From assembly GCA_018466975.1 (NCBI GenBank), contig CM031560.1, positions 2,604,001-2,668,000 of the forward strand: a stretch of 64,000 nt of DNA, given 5' to 3'. Positions 45,141 to 57,225 of this stretch are shown piece by piece (position 1 is the first letter of the stretch; each line of letters begins with the position of its first letter). The translations under genes and the position numbers were made by a program. The stretch comes from Sparassis latifolia (Eukaryota > Basidiomycota > Agaricomycetes > Polyporales > Sparassidaceae). The notes beneath the pieces are model-generated. The model was not told the DNA's origin and did no database searches. It saw nothing but the letters and a program-made list of their open reading frames with translations.

Positions 45141-45880
45141 CTAGCTATTGGACAGGGCAAGCGAGCCACCATTGTTGGATATCCATGAGCTCCGCACGGA
45201 TGTAGTCCATGTGTTTCCAATCGCGTGCTCTAGAATAATCAGAACTCCTCGGAGACCTGTCCCAGAAATTGCACAGGTGGAATCTTCGTACTTTAGAAAA
45301 GAACAGATAAAAACAGCGCCAGATGCACGTTCATGTTGAAAGTAAGGCAGCGCATGAAAGGACAAACCAAACTCGAGCGGTCCACACTCACCGTCAGACA
45401 ACTCTACTATCTCGAGCTGTCAAAATGGGATAGACCAGCTAGCACATCATCGGGGCGAACCCGAGACCTGCACTCCAATTTCTTTCAGACGGGAAAAAGT
45501 AGAGAGAGGAGCCTGGATTTGTGGTCCCCCACCAATTATCAACACCGGCAGATATAAAACTGACACTTGCAGATGGCTCTTGCCTAGAACATCTGCCAGC
45601 ACTGAGCAGAGGCGGAAGTGTTACGTACAGCGTAACAGTGTTTTGGGCCTGCACGCTTCATCGCTGGCCTCAACGTCTCGCACCCAACGTAACCCATCGG
45701 ATATATTGGAGAGAACATACCCGCAAAACGCCATGTGGGAAGCATTTCGGAAGTGTATCTTCACCGAAGGGACAGCAGGCGAATGGCTAGACCATGCAGT
45801 GCAAGTAGTCGCAGATAACGAGAGTATGTCATGCGTAGAGAGATGGGAGATAGCTTCGATATCTGAGTGCCCCGTGTAGT
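45141..45880 (-). pseudogene. Remnant of an F-box gene (second F-box type)
   Basis: On the minus strand, a segment near 45870-45630 reads DIEAISHLSTHDILSLSATT followed by CTAWSSHSPAVPSVKIHF and GYVLSNISDGLRWVRDVEAS. This is the layout of an F-box plus the first helix block of basidiomycete F-box proteins. Downstream, SHLQVSVLYLPVLIIGGGPQ and STFSRLKEIGVQVSGSPR continue the pattern. The frame is then broken by stops (about 45455-45425) and picks up in another frame as LEIVELSDG. Assignment is by layout and resemblance only. Confidence 0.4.
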
Positions 45881-47084
45881 AAGTTAACGGGAAGGTTGAG
45901 CCTCAGGGAAGGTCAAGATGGTGGCCACACTACGAGCAAAAAGTCCAGACTCGGAGTTGCAAGTGTGCCATGTCATACGACAACAAGATCCCCTCTTTAA
46001 TAACATATCTATATGATTCGGCGGATGCGGTAGCGGGTAGTGCCACGTCGCACGATAGTGACATTTTTTGAACAAAGAAGTACATACCAGACATGGTTCC
46101 GTGGCTAGTAATAGGGTCAAAGAGCAGTCCGTACGAGTTGCGTGGTATATATATACAGGTGAAAATTACAGGGAATTGGACGGGTGTGAGCACGCGCAAT
46201 GTTAAGCAGGTCTGAGTTAGCTGAGAAGGGAAGCTCGGGCAAACACACACCAGAAGGGGACAGATAACCTTGGATCCACTTCTCCACTGCGGCATGATAG
46301 TGCGCATGCACGGCTTCGCCGAACTCAGTTGATATCCATGCAGGCTGGCGCGTATTGCTGGGTTGTTGAAAGCCTAAGCTCTTGCAACACCAGTGGCACC
46401 AGCGCAAACAACGGTTCGGTTGTGATGGCGGTGCATATCTATTATTCTCTCAAAAACTGCGGCGCAAGTACCTGGTACCTAAGGGAAGAGAATTATACAA
46501 TTTTTATATTTAAATATGAGAAATGCACATATGCATTCCTGCTCTGCTTCAAAATACCATGGATTACCTGGGTAGTTAGCGGTGCCATTATGTGCCATCA
46601 TCAGCGCTGAGCTATAGAAATTCCGAATGAGAGTCGCATTTATTGGATGGAGACGAAAAACCTACAATAGTCATAACAAAATGGCGATAAGCGCTTCTCG
46701 AGTCTGCTGCTGAGGTGAGGAGTTCATCGACCAACGAAATAACTGTTACATAGCTTCCTTAACTCGTAACACGATTCCGAAAATGAGGGAAGCTTACCTC
46801 ATATCTCCCAAGAATAGTGGAATGTCTCCAATGTCGAGAAAACGGCGAAGCGGTAGTAAACAACAGGAGGACCAGTGGCACAATGTTCTATCAATCGTCA
46901 ACGGTCTGCTGATCGACCGTCCGGGCAGGGTACATTCGGTGCATCGTCCACGTGGGGAAATTATTAGCATGAGCTGGGAAGACCTTGATGTTGCGTAGCA
47001 ACCGCCATCCGTGTGTACCCGACTTGTGGACCACACGGAGATAACTGGGCCGCATGGGAGACCAGTGACACGAGTGGAGATGGG
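45881..47084. other. Intergenic stretch, nothing recognised
   Basis: A minus open segment at 46407-46117 with a possible GTGTGT donor has no family match. The rest is AT-rich non-coding sequence. Confidence 0.35.
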
Positions 47085-47395
47085 GGAGACAAAGAGACAG
47101 AGCGCAGAAGAAGTCGAGGCAGAAAATAGAGTGAAAGAGAGAGCGACATCAGATGAAGCGACGAAGAGCTAGGCAGAGAGGCAAGGGACGGAGGCGGAGA
47201 GACAGTGACAGAGAGACAGCGACAGAGAGACAAAGAGGTAGAGAGAGAAATGGAGGAACGGAGAACGGAGAAACACAGAGAGAGAGAGACAGATAGAGAT
47301 AGAGATAGAGATAGAGAGAAAAATAGGGAGGCGAGAGCACAGAGTGAAACACACAGAGACAGTGAGTAGCGGTGAAAGGCGGGAGGTCGGAGCAA
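47085..47395. repeat. Long imperfect polypurine (GA/GAC) tract
   Basis: About 300 bp in which the plus strand is overwhelmingly A and G with scattered C and T. It is built from AGAGAGAC, GACAGAGAGACA and GATAGA units, including a run of AGATAGAGAT repeats near 47290. The minus strand reads as Ser/Leu-rich open frames in several registers, as expected for simple repeats. It is not a gene. Confidence 0.85.
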
Positions 47396-47989
47396 CGGAC
47401 AGAATAAGAGGGATAGGTGCGGGCGTTGAATCTACCTGCCAGAAAGGCTAACGGAAGACAGTACTAGATAGCAAAGTGAGGCAGCCGCGAGGAGAGCGAC
47501 ACTTGACGGATGGCAAAGCGAGATGGCACATCTTCAATAACAAAACATGCGAAAGCTTTAATGTTGCGTATTGAGAGTGGATTCGCGAGCTCGATAGTAG
47601 GTACAAGCGAATCAAATAAGGTCCTGGAAAATGACTCCCTCAGGAACAATCATCGTTCATCGAACAGTAAACTTACAGAGCAATTGCAAGTTAACCAAGA
47701 ACCGAGCAGCTTGATAGTTGATGACTTGGCATCTAAGGCGATTTGAAGGGTTAGGTCGCTGCGAACGTCGCTACGGGTATACAGCTAGAGTCGTGATTTG
47801 ATCGTAGGAGCGTGCGTGATAGGGATGTGTCGTGTTTCCAACGTATGAACGCTACAGAGAGAGGTACTGCATGTGAGTAATTTCAAGGCCTATATGCGAA
47901 AATGGCTCGTACTTGTTGAGTTTTGAAATTTCTCGGAAACGACCAGTTTGATGGGTCGACCGACAAGAGGGTCATACAACTGTCTGTGA

Positions 47990-48391
47990 TCATAGAGAGG
48001 CCATGGTTGAGGAAGAAAGGGATCCGAACGCTAACGCATTGCAGAAGACTGCGAGGGTGGCAGGTTGTACGACTGGAGTGGTCGCAGGTAGATTGTTGAG
48101 ATCGATGACCCCAGGTCGAATTCCGTGAAGGAGGGGGGCCGTAAAATTGAGTGCCGACGTCGAGTACCGATGTACGGTGACCATAATGAACGTGGAGGAT
48201 AGTGATGGGTGCCATGGAGACGGGAAGGGATACCCGGGGATAGTTTGCGCATCGGCGACTGAAACGTGGAACGAAGGGGATGAGGGCGGGGGTATGGAAT
48301 GTGATGAGGGAGATTTCGGAAGTGGGAGGTTCATATATCCCTGTGGAACGACTGGTCGAAGATTAGAATGGTAGAAATAGTCATATGGCAA
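47990..48391 (-). CDS. Hypothetical Pro/Ser-rich protein
   Basis: A 133-codon frame from MPYDYFYHSNLRPVVPQGYM through a Pro/Ser-rich segment. It then has a possibly folded block containing HPSLSSTFIM, IDLNNLPATTPVV and PATLAVFCNAL. The HPSL...LPATxP spacing vaguely recalls small basidiomycete orphan families whose C-terminal domain follows a proline-rich N-terminus. I cannot name a family with confidence. The frame may continue through an intron into a second minus segment near 47930-48020. Confidence 0.35.
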   Translation of the reverse strand: MPYDYFYHSNLRPVVPQGYMNLPLPKSPSSHSIPPPSSPSFHVSVADAQTIPGYPFPSPWHPSLSSTFIMVTVHRYSTSALNFTAPLLHGIRPGVIDLNNLPATTPVVQPATLAVFCNALAFGSLSSSTMASL

Positions 48392-49074
48392 AAATAAGCA
48401 GGGTAGATAGAATGTCGATAGGGTGTGTAAATGCGGAACGTACTCTACATAGAATGTGGTTTTAGTGGTATAGTAGGGGAGTATAGAAGGATGTGCGATA
48501 TACGGGCGACACAGTCTAGAAAGTACATGGTACGAGGGAGCTACATGTTACAAGGTTAAATAGGATGAGAAATATACGGTGCATTGGGGCCACAAGTTTG
48601 TGCTTGATTATATTCTTTCTTGATTTTGCTACTGTATTGTTCGTTATTCGGGTACGTTACGGTCTTGATTGAGACAGAAGAAGATGTGATATGAAGTTCG
48701 AGGACACCATTGATCCGTAAAGCGGCGCTGGGACTCCTAGCTATCCCGAGGGGGGGTAACCGCGGACCCTAACGGTCCTGATGGCGAAGTCTAGGATCAT
48801 GACGATCTAGGAGGCAGCAAATGTGTCGCCAAGAGACAGATACAAGCCGTTATGTGGGTGGAATGTCCCGGGAGAAGATCCGACAAATCGAAAGGTCGCA
48901 GAAGATATAAGCTTCAAGTCTAGTAGATATTTCCAGATATATCATGGTCTAGATGTGAGAATAAACAAGAAAAAGATCGACTCGTTCGACGTCGAGAATA
49001 ATATGAAGCAGATGGAGGATAGAGCTTCAGAAGCGCGATCTTGAAGATGCAGAAGTATCGCCAGCAGTAAGGAC
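48392..49074. other. Intergenic stretch, nothing recognised
   Basis: Contains the 3' flank of the large acidic gene and possibly the promoter of the small minus-strand gene. A plus open segment at 48823-49044 is unsupported. Confidence 0.35.
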
Positions 49075-51760
49075 TTAAGTCAACGAAGGCGCAGTAATCG
49101 AACCGAATGCCGAGATGAGGTCATCCATCTCCGCAGAGGAGGATATCCCAGTGGAACCCATTGCATCAGCGCAGTCATCCTCCTTAGGCGGGGTCGGTGC
49201 AACTACCTTGAGGATCTCCTCTGCAGTCTGGCCTCTGCAAGAGGTAAGAAATCAGCGACCGCGTGGCAATGGAGTAGGAAACAACGTACTTCGGGTTCCA
49301 CTTGATTTTGAAACCCGTCTTCTTGTTCTCCTTATCTTTTTCCTTGTTGCGCTTGAGCAGACGCTTCACGCTCGACCTCCCATACGAGGTGTCTCCTCGA
49401 TCCATCGATCCATCCCTCCACTCGTTGAACTCATTTCTTGCATTGCCGAGGGGGTTCATGCGACGAGAGCTGCGTTGGGTTCTAGCTAGGCCGGAGGACT
49501 CCTGTTTCCTGGAAGATCGGCCACAAAGGACCTCGTCTTCTGATTCTTCCTCTCCGAGGAAGCTTGGAATTACAGCGGAAGGAGGCGCGGGTGCAATATC
49601 GGGAACGTGGATGGGGGTGGAGGACAACGAGAACGATCGCATGTCGGCAACCAGTGCGTCGAAAGCATCCACTGCAACGGATTGTCCTTCTTCAGGAAGG
49701 TTGACCAAGGGATCGGGTCGAATCTCGTAAGCACGGAGGGCCTCGGGGTCGGGGCCAAAGAGATCATCCCAGTAAGCGTCCTCCAGAGCTCGGTCTGACG
49801 CTTGAGTAGCGGCGGGGCCATCCTCGACAGTGAACTTGGTGCACGCCTCGATTGGGCCGATGTACGTTACATCCTCGTCGATGCTCACTATACCGACAGC
49901 TGTGGAAGACCCGTGGATTTCCGGAACGTCACCTTCGCGCTCTGGCGAGACGTCAGTATAAGGTTGGCCTAGATTGTCCATCTCAGCTACATCATCGAAA
50001 TCAACCAGTTCGGCAGAACACTGAGCAGCTGGCTGAGGAGGAAAAAGGACAGTTGCAAGGAACGCCTCGACCTCTTCCTCGGTGGCCGTTATAGGAGGGG
50101 CAGGATCGGCAGCTTCAAGACAAGACTCGCCATCACCAACAGCAGGAAGGACATTGTCGTCATACGGCGCTCCCATCGGCGATGGGGAGCTCAGAATGTC
50201 CGAAACGGCGTCCTCGTCGATCATGATAGGGTCGGCATCTAAAGCAGCAAATACATTGAGAGACGGCAGTGGAGCGGTGAAGAAGGCCTCGTCTTTGTCG
50301 ACATCATGGAATGTCAAGGACTGGTATTCGTGGACCGCGTAAAACTCAGTGTGAGCTTGGGAAGGAATATGAGAAGCATGCATGGATGCATCCTCGTCCG
50401 CGATCGAGGTTGGGCGATAGAAGATATCCTCGTCGATGATGGTTGTGGTGTGCGTCAAAGACTCAGAAGAATGAGCACGTAGCGCCATATCAACATCCTG
50501 GTCAAGGTTGGTGTTCGGAGCAGGCACAATGGAAGAGCCGTCGAGAGTGCCCAATTCGATGCCCGCCCATAGCTCAGGGTCGTGGACAAATGTATGCTCC
50601 ATATCGTACGGTTCTGCGAGAGCTGTTTCCAGCTGCTTCTCGAACTTGTCATTATCATTCACGAGTGTCTGGTCGAAATCTTCAATGACCACTGCTACTA
50701 CCTTGGAACCGTCGTCGAAAGTCTGAATGTCCTTGAGCATCATCGGGGTTGGGGCTGATGAAGTGGTTGAGACAGCGTTGACATCCATAGCCGTTGCACG
50801 GCGACGCGCATCGAGTTCGTCGCATACCATATCGACAAATGCCTCCTCCTCCGGAGTGAGCCCATACTGATGCGACAGTCAGTAAATACTGCACGCTGAC
50901 AATCAGCACACTTACGAAGTCCTCCTCGGCGTCATAGTACATCTCGTTCTCCTCGGTGGTGATTTGAGTGATAACTTCTTCGATAGTCAGCGGCGGATAA
51001 TCAACCACCGACTGGGAAGGCTTCTCAGTAGCCTTTGTGGAAGTCTCCATCCTCGAGCAAAGATATGAGTGGTTGCTGTCGTAGGGTTTCAGGTAGTCGT
51101 GCAGGTACGTCGCACGCGGACGGCCGAAGGTGACAGTGTGGGCATCTCTCAGCGATGGAGAGAGAGAACCGTTCTTGGTCCTCGTCAGATGTTTGATGAG
51201 AGTAGGAATGAATTTGTTGTGCCGATGCTCGTCCCTCTTAGCACGTCTCTCCTTCACAGAAAGAGGAGCCCGCTGTAGGAATGCGTGAGCACTGGCCAGA
51301 CAACGATATGAGAGTAACTAACCTCTCTCTTAATGCCCGACACCAGATTGTCGACGGAAAACACTCCCATCTGCGACGCATGACGTGCTCGGTCTTCCTC
51401 CGTGAACCTCTTGAACGTCGGGTTGACGTCAGCGTCGAGGTCGGGGAAGATGTCGGGAACATGGCGGCGCTTTCCAAGGCTCACAAGCTCGTCCCTAAAT
51501 CCGGAGACGAGCGTGCCAACTTCACCCATTGCAGTATGGCGAGCGACGGGGACCGTGCCGAGGCCGCGATGTCTAGGGTGGTGACGCCCTGAGCCGTCGA
51601 AGTCCGAGAGGACCGCGACAGTGTAGTGCTCCTTTGAGGGGAAGATGCTGCGACCCAGCCGAGCAGCAGCCCAAGCCGCAGCAATGTAGCGTCTATGGCG
51701 CGCCACGGGGTATTGACCACGGTCGAGAGGAAAGAGACGGTGAACGGTGGATGCATACAT
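49075..51760 (-). CDS. Large acidic disordered protein of unknown function
   Basis: Starts MYASTVHRLFPLDRGQYPVA at 51760 and ends FGSITAPSLT with TAA at 49075-49077. Five exons are likely. The first is basic and has VPDIFPDLDADVNPTFKRFT and HASQMGVFSVDNLVSGIKRE. The second starts RAPLSVKERRAKRDEHRHNK. A large exon (about 50850-49290) is strongly acidic. It ends in a basic block, SSVKRLLKRNKEKDKENKKT, then GFKIKWNPK. The last exon is GQTAEEILKVVAPTPPKEDD. An I/A-D-E-D motif occurs four times (IDEDIFYR, ADEDASMH, IDEDAVSD, IDEDVTYIG). There is no signal peptide or membrane span. The basic blocks could be nuclear localisation signals, by inference. I recognise no family. Confidence 0.72.
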
Positions 51761-53475
51761 ATTGTATAATGATATTAGATAGTGATAATAAGAAGGTATA
51801 TGAGGATACGATGTTTCGCGAGGGATGTAATGGTGAGAGACAGTGAAGAGAGGAGATGGAGACACTTATGTTGAACTTGTCGGGGCTTGGACTTTGACAT
51901 GTCGATCGCGGTTCAACAAACGCGTCGTGTCGACCACGTGAGCGCAGGAACCATCCTAGAACTCGATCGCTAAAAATATTCCTCGGAAATGCAGGTAGAG
52001 AGCCATGGTTACCTGCCCAGAGCAGACGAAGAGCGAGCGTTGACACGTTTGTCAAAATTCATGGGCTGCAGGGCTATGATTAAGTACTTCGGCACATCGT
52101 ACGCAAAATACTGTCGATAGCTTCTTTGAAGTCGATTTGAGCAGGAAGTTTCATACAGGTACGCACCTCAGATGCGTGGTAGGGAAACACACATCATGGT
52201 ATAAGCGCCCATCCTGCCTTTAAACGCTACAGACACCCAGGAAGTGGCAGTCTCTGCCTCATCTACAGCTCATCTGTCCCAAGCATTTCACTAGGTTCAC
52301 ATGCCGATGAATTGAAATGTTTAACAGAATAGTGGGGAGGAAGATCAACGCACACGACGGTCCGAGTCTCCAACGTGAACACAATCCACACGATTCAGAG
52401 TCGGCACAACCACAGTACAAATCTGTCCCGGATGAGTAGACTTGCAAGAACAATAAGAGCAGTTATAATGGTCTGCAACCCGTCAAAATTTGGGACGTCA
52501 GAGGTCGGGCCAAAGATACTAGGGAGCTGGCCGACCTTCAAAATCGCCGGTATCGGGTGACGCGCATGAGACCGTAGCTCGTTGGTGGAGAAAAAAATGA
52601 CATGGACGAGGCATGGACATAGCGTTGAATAGTCTTCCTTCAATGTTTCAAGCGGCAGACAAGCCAGGGCGCCGAAATGCGGCGTCCACGAAACACAGTC
52701 CGTTAAAATTGTAAACCGGGCGCACCAAATGGAACACCTGGAAACAGGTGCTCATGTAGAATCTCTGAGGCGTAATTTTGTACACCTGGCTTCTTCACGA
52801 ACGGGAAGAAGGGACAACCCATCCTCAACTGCTGGACTTGTAGGTCAAGTCGGATAACACGCTCCCGAGGCAGTTACAGGTGCGCAACATCTGTTCAAAT
52901 GTACTTACCGACGCTCAGCGCTCAATGAGAACTTCTCAGTCTTGATACCGACCCTCAACGAAGCGGACCTCTCCCCTGGAGCATCTTCAATAACTGGAGA
53001 ACATGGGGCACGGGTTATGTACCTTGTAGTGAGCTGGAATGGAGATGTGCATGCGGGAAACAACGAGCCTGAGAGCTCGGCGTCTTCGCGAAGCCACGAT
53101 CAGGCTGCTTGCTTCCACGTTCATCGCCTCGCGGATGGCTCTGCTATCATCGATGAACTATGCATGTTTGTCTCCGCCGTGCCATTTGTCGATGAGAGAC
53201 ATCGGTTAATTGCCATGTTGTCGCAGCGAGGTGATTCTGACAAGTGATAGCGCCGCCGCAACTGCGCACGGCCGCGGAGCGCTCCAGCTGCTCGACAGCC
53301 AGACTTTACACTGATCGCCCCCTCCTCATCCTCACTCTCTCCTTTGTCGTTCTCAATATATCTCGCAGAGACTTTGGCGTCGTTGTTGCCTCCTTATCTA
53401 TCAGAGGAAGCACTAGCTTGCAACCAGTCGCATACAGTCTTACTTATCGTTTATTCCTGAACCGACCGCTGCGCC
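51761..53475. other. Divergent intergenic region, 1.7 kb
   Basis: Lies between the acidic-protein gene and the secreted-protein gene. Minus open segments at 51865-51761 and 52643-52395 and a plus segment at 52942-53247 lack motifs. No repeats with clear ends were found. Confidence 0.4.
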
Positions 53476-54488
53476 ATGCTCACTCTGCCTGTGCTGTGGG
53501 CGTTCTCCACCCTGATCCTCCTCGTCTCCTCGTCACCAGTAATATCTGCATACGGTGCGAGCCAAGTCTTTCTTTCGCATGGTCATCGGGAGTACGAAAA
53601 CGGAGAGTTGCCTCCTGTGGGCAACACTGAGGGGTGGATAGACCCCAGGATTAACGGAGGGCGATTTCTCGACGTGCGTAGAGTTTCAAAGGCTCTTCTT
53701 TCGTGTCGATTAATGTGGTTCATCCAGTTCACGACGGACGTCCTTGGTGAACCACTGAACATCGTGATCTCAGGGCTCTCCGATCCCTTCATACTCACCG
53801 AAGTGGGGCTACACAGCTACGCCAAGTATGTACTCCACACGCTCAGCCTCATGCATTGCTTACCATTCATCTAGGTCGATCGGGTTCTCGGAAGAGTGCC
53901 TCGGGCTGCACTACGGGCAGATCCACGAGGCGGACCTGGGCGACGGCGGCGGGCGCAAGGCGCAGCACTTCCTCGCGCGCCAGGACTACTTCCCCTTCAT
54001 TGGCACGTGTTGGGAGAGCGTGCGCGGCGGACAGCACTTCCGCGCGTGGCACCAGAATGACACCGCCGCGAACAGTGGAGCGTGGTTCATCGGGTACGTG
54101 TCCGCCTTCTGATTTGCTCTATTGGCGTGTTGTCGGCACTGATGCGTGTGGAGCAGGGCGTCGCTGGAGAAGGTAGAATGGCGACAATGCGGTGGGAATG
54201 TGCTGCTGATATGTTTGTGCATAGGACTCGTCGAGAAACCACAAGATCGTGCCAGACGGGTATAACCTCGGGCGGGACTTCATCGTCGAGCAGGCGACCG
54301 CGGGTACCCGATGGAAGGGTATGTGGTGGAAAGCGGAGGTGGAGTGGCGTACAGGGCTCCTCGAGAAGGGGAAGCGAGGTGCGTGCTCTGTGCGTATGGC
54401 ACAGGGGGTGCTGACGGGCGTAGCAGGCGTCAACCACGGAATCGAACAAGACGGTCGCGTTGCGATCCTCACCGTCGTCAGACTTTGA
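53476..54488 (+). CDS. Conserved secreted protein of unknown function
   Basis: Five exons (53476-53673, 53728-53825, 53875-54093, 54236-54378, 54427-54488) join in frame to 239 residues. The N-terminus, MLTLPVLWAFSTLILLVSSS, is a good signal peptide. Conserved-looking blocks follow: PLNIVISGLSDPFILTEVGL, HYGQIHEADLGDGGGRKAQH, YFPFIGTCWESVRGGQHFRA, GAWFIGNHKIVPDGYNLGRD, WKGMWWKAEVEWRTGLLEK and GVNHGIEQDGRVAILTVVRL. I recall similar uncharacterised proteins in other basidiomycetes, but no function. A single cysteine in GTCWES, many Trp and Gly and the compact size suggest a folded extracellular domain. Enzyme, lectin or cell-surface role cannot be separated. Donors are GTGCGT, GTATGT, GTACGT and GTGCGT. 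Confidence 0.78.
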
Positions 54489-55213
54489 CTCGGATTCTCA
54501 CTAGATACCCCACTTACGAACTCACGACCCTTGGGTACCTTCCTTCACCGCGCATCAACTGAACCATGTGCATATATTTATTTGTATATTTTTATGATGT
54601 ATCTTGCATAGACTATCATCTTCCTGTCGGTATCTACCGTATGCATGTACATAGCCTATATAATCGGTGGAAAAATGTGTACCCCGCTGCCTTCATTTTG
54701 GCCCGGGCAGGTCCGTGGACAGAGATGGGATCTTGCGCTCCGATCGACTTGCCCGGACCGTGCACCCACACTGCGCCCACAAGTGTCCGCGCCGTCGTCG
54801 GACATACTGACGCACTCGTAGGCCATTGCGAGGAGTAACTACTTATCCTAATACTCCAATTTTCTCTAGTTATAAGCCAATGTCACCGGTATCTACATCA
54901 AGGGCGTACAGTATCTGTCCGACCGCAACCCTACAGTACGACGAGACCGAGGAGGGTATCCAACTAAGCACTACAGGCACGTACAGGTACAGAAAATTGA
55001 ACAGCAAGGCATCTGAGACATTGGGGGACATAGGGAAGGCATCTTGGGTATCAGAACGTGGGGCGTCACCAACCGTCCGTACCGAGTACGATGCAGGAAC
55101 TGATGAGACACTAGATAGCAATAGAAATGCACCGAGGTATCAGTAAGGATACTAGCGTAGCCGCAGAGGCGACGGACGATACAATTAAACTATAATGGAG
55201 CCACACCATCTCA
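54489..55213. other. Convergent intergenic region
   Basis: Holds the 3' ends of two converging genes. A short plus open segment at 54826-55146 has no motif. Confidence 0.4.
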
Positions 55214-57225
55214 TTACGGGGTCATCGACGCCTCTCCACTCTGTCTTGCATCGGGAGAGGCGTCCAGGAAGATATCCATGTTGAGATATTGATCAGGGTC
55301 GTCTACAGAATGAGATCAGTCAGCACAGGACACAGGTAGTGCAACGGCAATAGTTGGCCACCATACCTAGAATCAACTCCTCCTCGATGGGCTCGTCCGA
55401 CAGAACGATCGGCAGTTGCGCCTCATTTGCCAGAGGCGGAAGAGGTTCTGGGGTGCCATACAGCCCAAGCGCACACTCCTGCTGCTCATAAAATGCCCCT
55501 GGGTCATTCTGTGCCGCGGACTGCTGAGCATCCATCGACATGGAGCTCTGCGACGGCGTTGTGGCGTCCGGCTCGAGCTCCATCGGCTTCCATCGGGAAG
55601 TTGCAGCGGGTACATCGCCTCCTGAGTTGTCGCCAGAGAACGACAGGTGACGGATACTGTCAAAGGAGGGATAATCCACGGGAAACTGCGGGTACGGTTC
55701 GTTGCTGCCGGATATCGTCACACTCGGCGAGGGCGCAAAGTCCTGCATTGGAGAGAAGTACGCCATGGAGGAGGGTCCGGGGTACTGCGCGTAGAGTGCA
55801 TCACTTTGTGGCGAAGGGTAAGGACTGAGGCTGCTGCCAATCGTCTTGGGTGTGGCCGGTGGTGGCGTATACGTCGGGCCCGAGAACGGAACCATTGGTG
55901 AGATGGGTATGTTCTCGTGAATTGGATTTCTTGCTGTACGTTGGGGTGAGAAAATGTTTAATCGCTGGGTGGGCGATACATGGTTGGGGCGATTACGAAG
56001 GATTCGCGATCGTAGGGTTGGAGTGTTCATGCCAAGGCCCGGTTCAGCTGGGAAGTGTCGAGGTATACCTGCGTAACGGGCAGGAGTGTTAGCCGCTCCA
56101 GCATCAGATGAGGAGCAGCCAACGTAGGACATACCTTGGGGCACTGGGCTGCGCGATGGCGGAAGAGATGGAAGCGACGGCGGGATTTGAACTGCGCCAG
56201 GCCAATTTCCAATCGGAATCTCACCTTGTTGATGATCATATACACTCAGCAAGGTGTTGTTGGTAAAGCCTTGATAATGCTGTGGCGCACCGTATTGTGA
56301 CGGCCCGTATGACGAATTGTAGCTTTGTTCGTATATTTGGTAGTGGAATCCGCGCGTCGGAGAGTATACAGGCCCTTCAAGGCTCATATCTTTGACCGGG
56401 CAGTGAGTACGCAACGGTGCACAACTATCGCCTGCCCTCTCACCTGGTGTCTGCGAACTCGGTCCTGGTAAACCAAACGGTACTTGTAGTTGTCCGATTG
56501 GCTGAGCAAATGGATATCTCCCTTCGCTAGCGTAGAATCGGGCGGCGGATTGGTCCAAGTGCTGCTCGAAGTCGAGCAATGAAGGTAGTCCAGATGAACC
56601 TGAGAAGGCGCCCGTCACTGTGGCGTCGCGTGCTTCGGCGCTTGTCATTACGCGCCCGTGTGACTGTCCCCGGACTTCCCCAGGAAGCATCTGCGGAGGA
56701 AAGATCTGAGGAAATGATCTCGCCGGCACATGGCTCGGCGCTGGAATATCTGGGAGTGGTGCAAAAAATGGACCTGAGGTTGCGGCGTCCTCTTCGAATC
56801 TGAAGGACGACATCATCTCGTTGAGCTCAGTTGTCGACACTTGGGAAGTGGATATCATGGGATGGCGTGGTATATCGCTGGGATCGAACGGTGCGAAGGT
56901 TTCGGCGACTGAGGACTCCCATCTGGATGCGATTATCGGTTCATGCTCAGCTTGTTTTGAAGAGCCCTGCTGGAACGTTGGGTAGACCGGCGGACGATCA
57001 GCCCTGCAAGGGCGCTCGGCTGAAGAAAATCTTCTCCCGAATATAGGAAACTAATATGTCAGGTTGAGCAGAGAATTGACGACGCCTAGCACGACTCACC
57101 TGCTCAGGATGCTGTGACTTGATATCGTTGAACGTTGACATTGTTGTACGAGTCGGTGGATGCTGGGATTGGTCTTGCCGCTCCTTACCATCACCTTTAT
57201 TATCATCCTTCCTCCGCTGGGACAT
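55214..57225 (-). CDS. Large disordered Pro/Ser/Gln/Tyr-rich protein, possible transcription regulator
   Basis: Three exons, 57225-57100, 57050-55367 and 55302-55214, join in frame to 632 residues. The start is MSQRRKDDNKGDGKERQDQS; a second in-frame ATG (MSTFNDIKSQHPEQ, 57141) would give 604. The body has no membrane span or known domain. It is rich in Pro, Ser, Gln and Tyr (PSQYGAPQHYQGF, SSYGPSQ, LSPYPSPQSDALYAQYPGPS). A conserved-looking basic patch is TLRSRILRNRPNHVSPTQRL. The C-terminus is acidic and hydrophobic, DDPDQYLNMDIFLDASPD, and resembles a transactivation segment. A role in transcription is inference from composition only. The last intron, between ELIL and DDPDQY, is 64 nt. Confidence 0.75.

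Noticed and set aside
46964..47395. Ser/Leu-rich 143-codon minus frame that looks like a membrane protein
   Set aside because: It is a translation of the polypurine simple repeat; all registers are equally repetitive.
52942..53247. Plus open frame upstream of the secreted-protein gene
   Set aside because: It does not begin with ATG, has no motif and no splice or promoter support.
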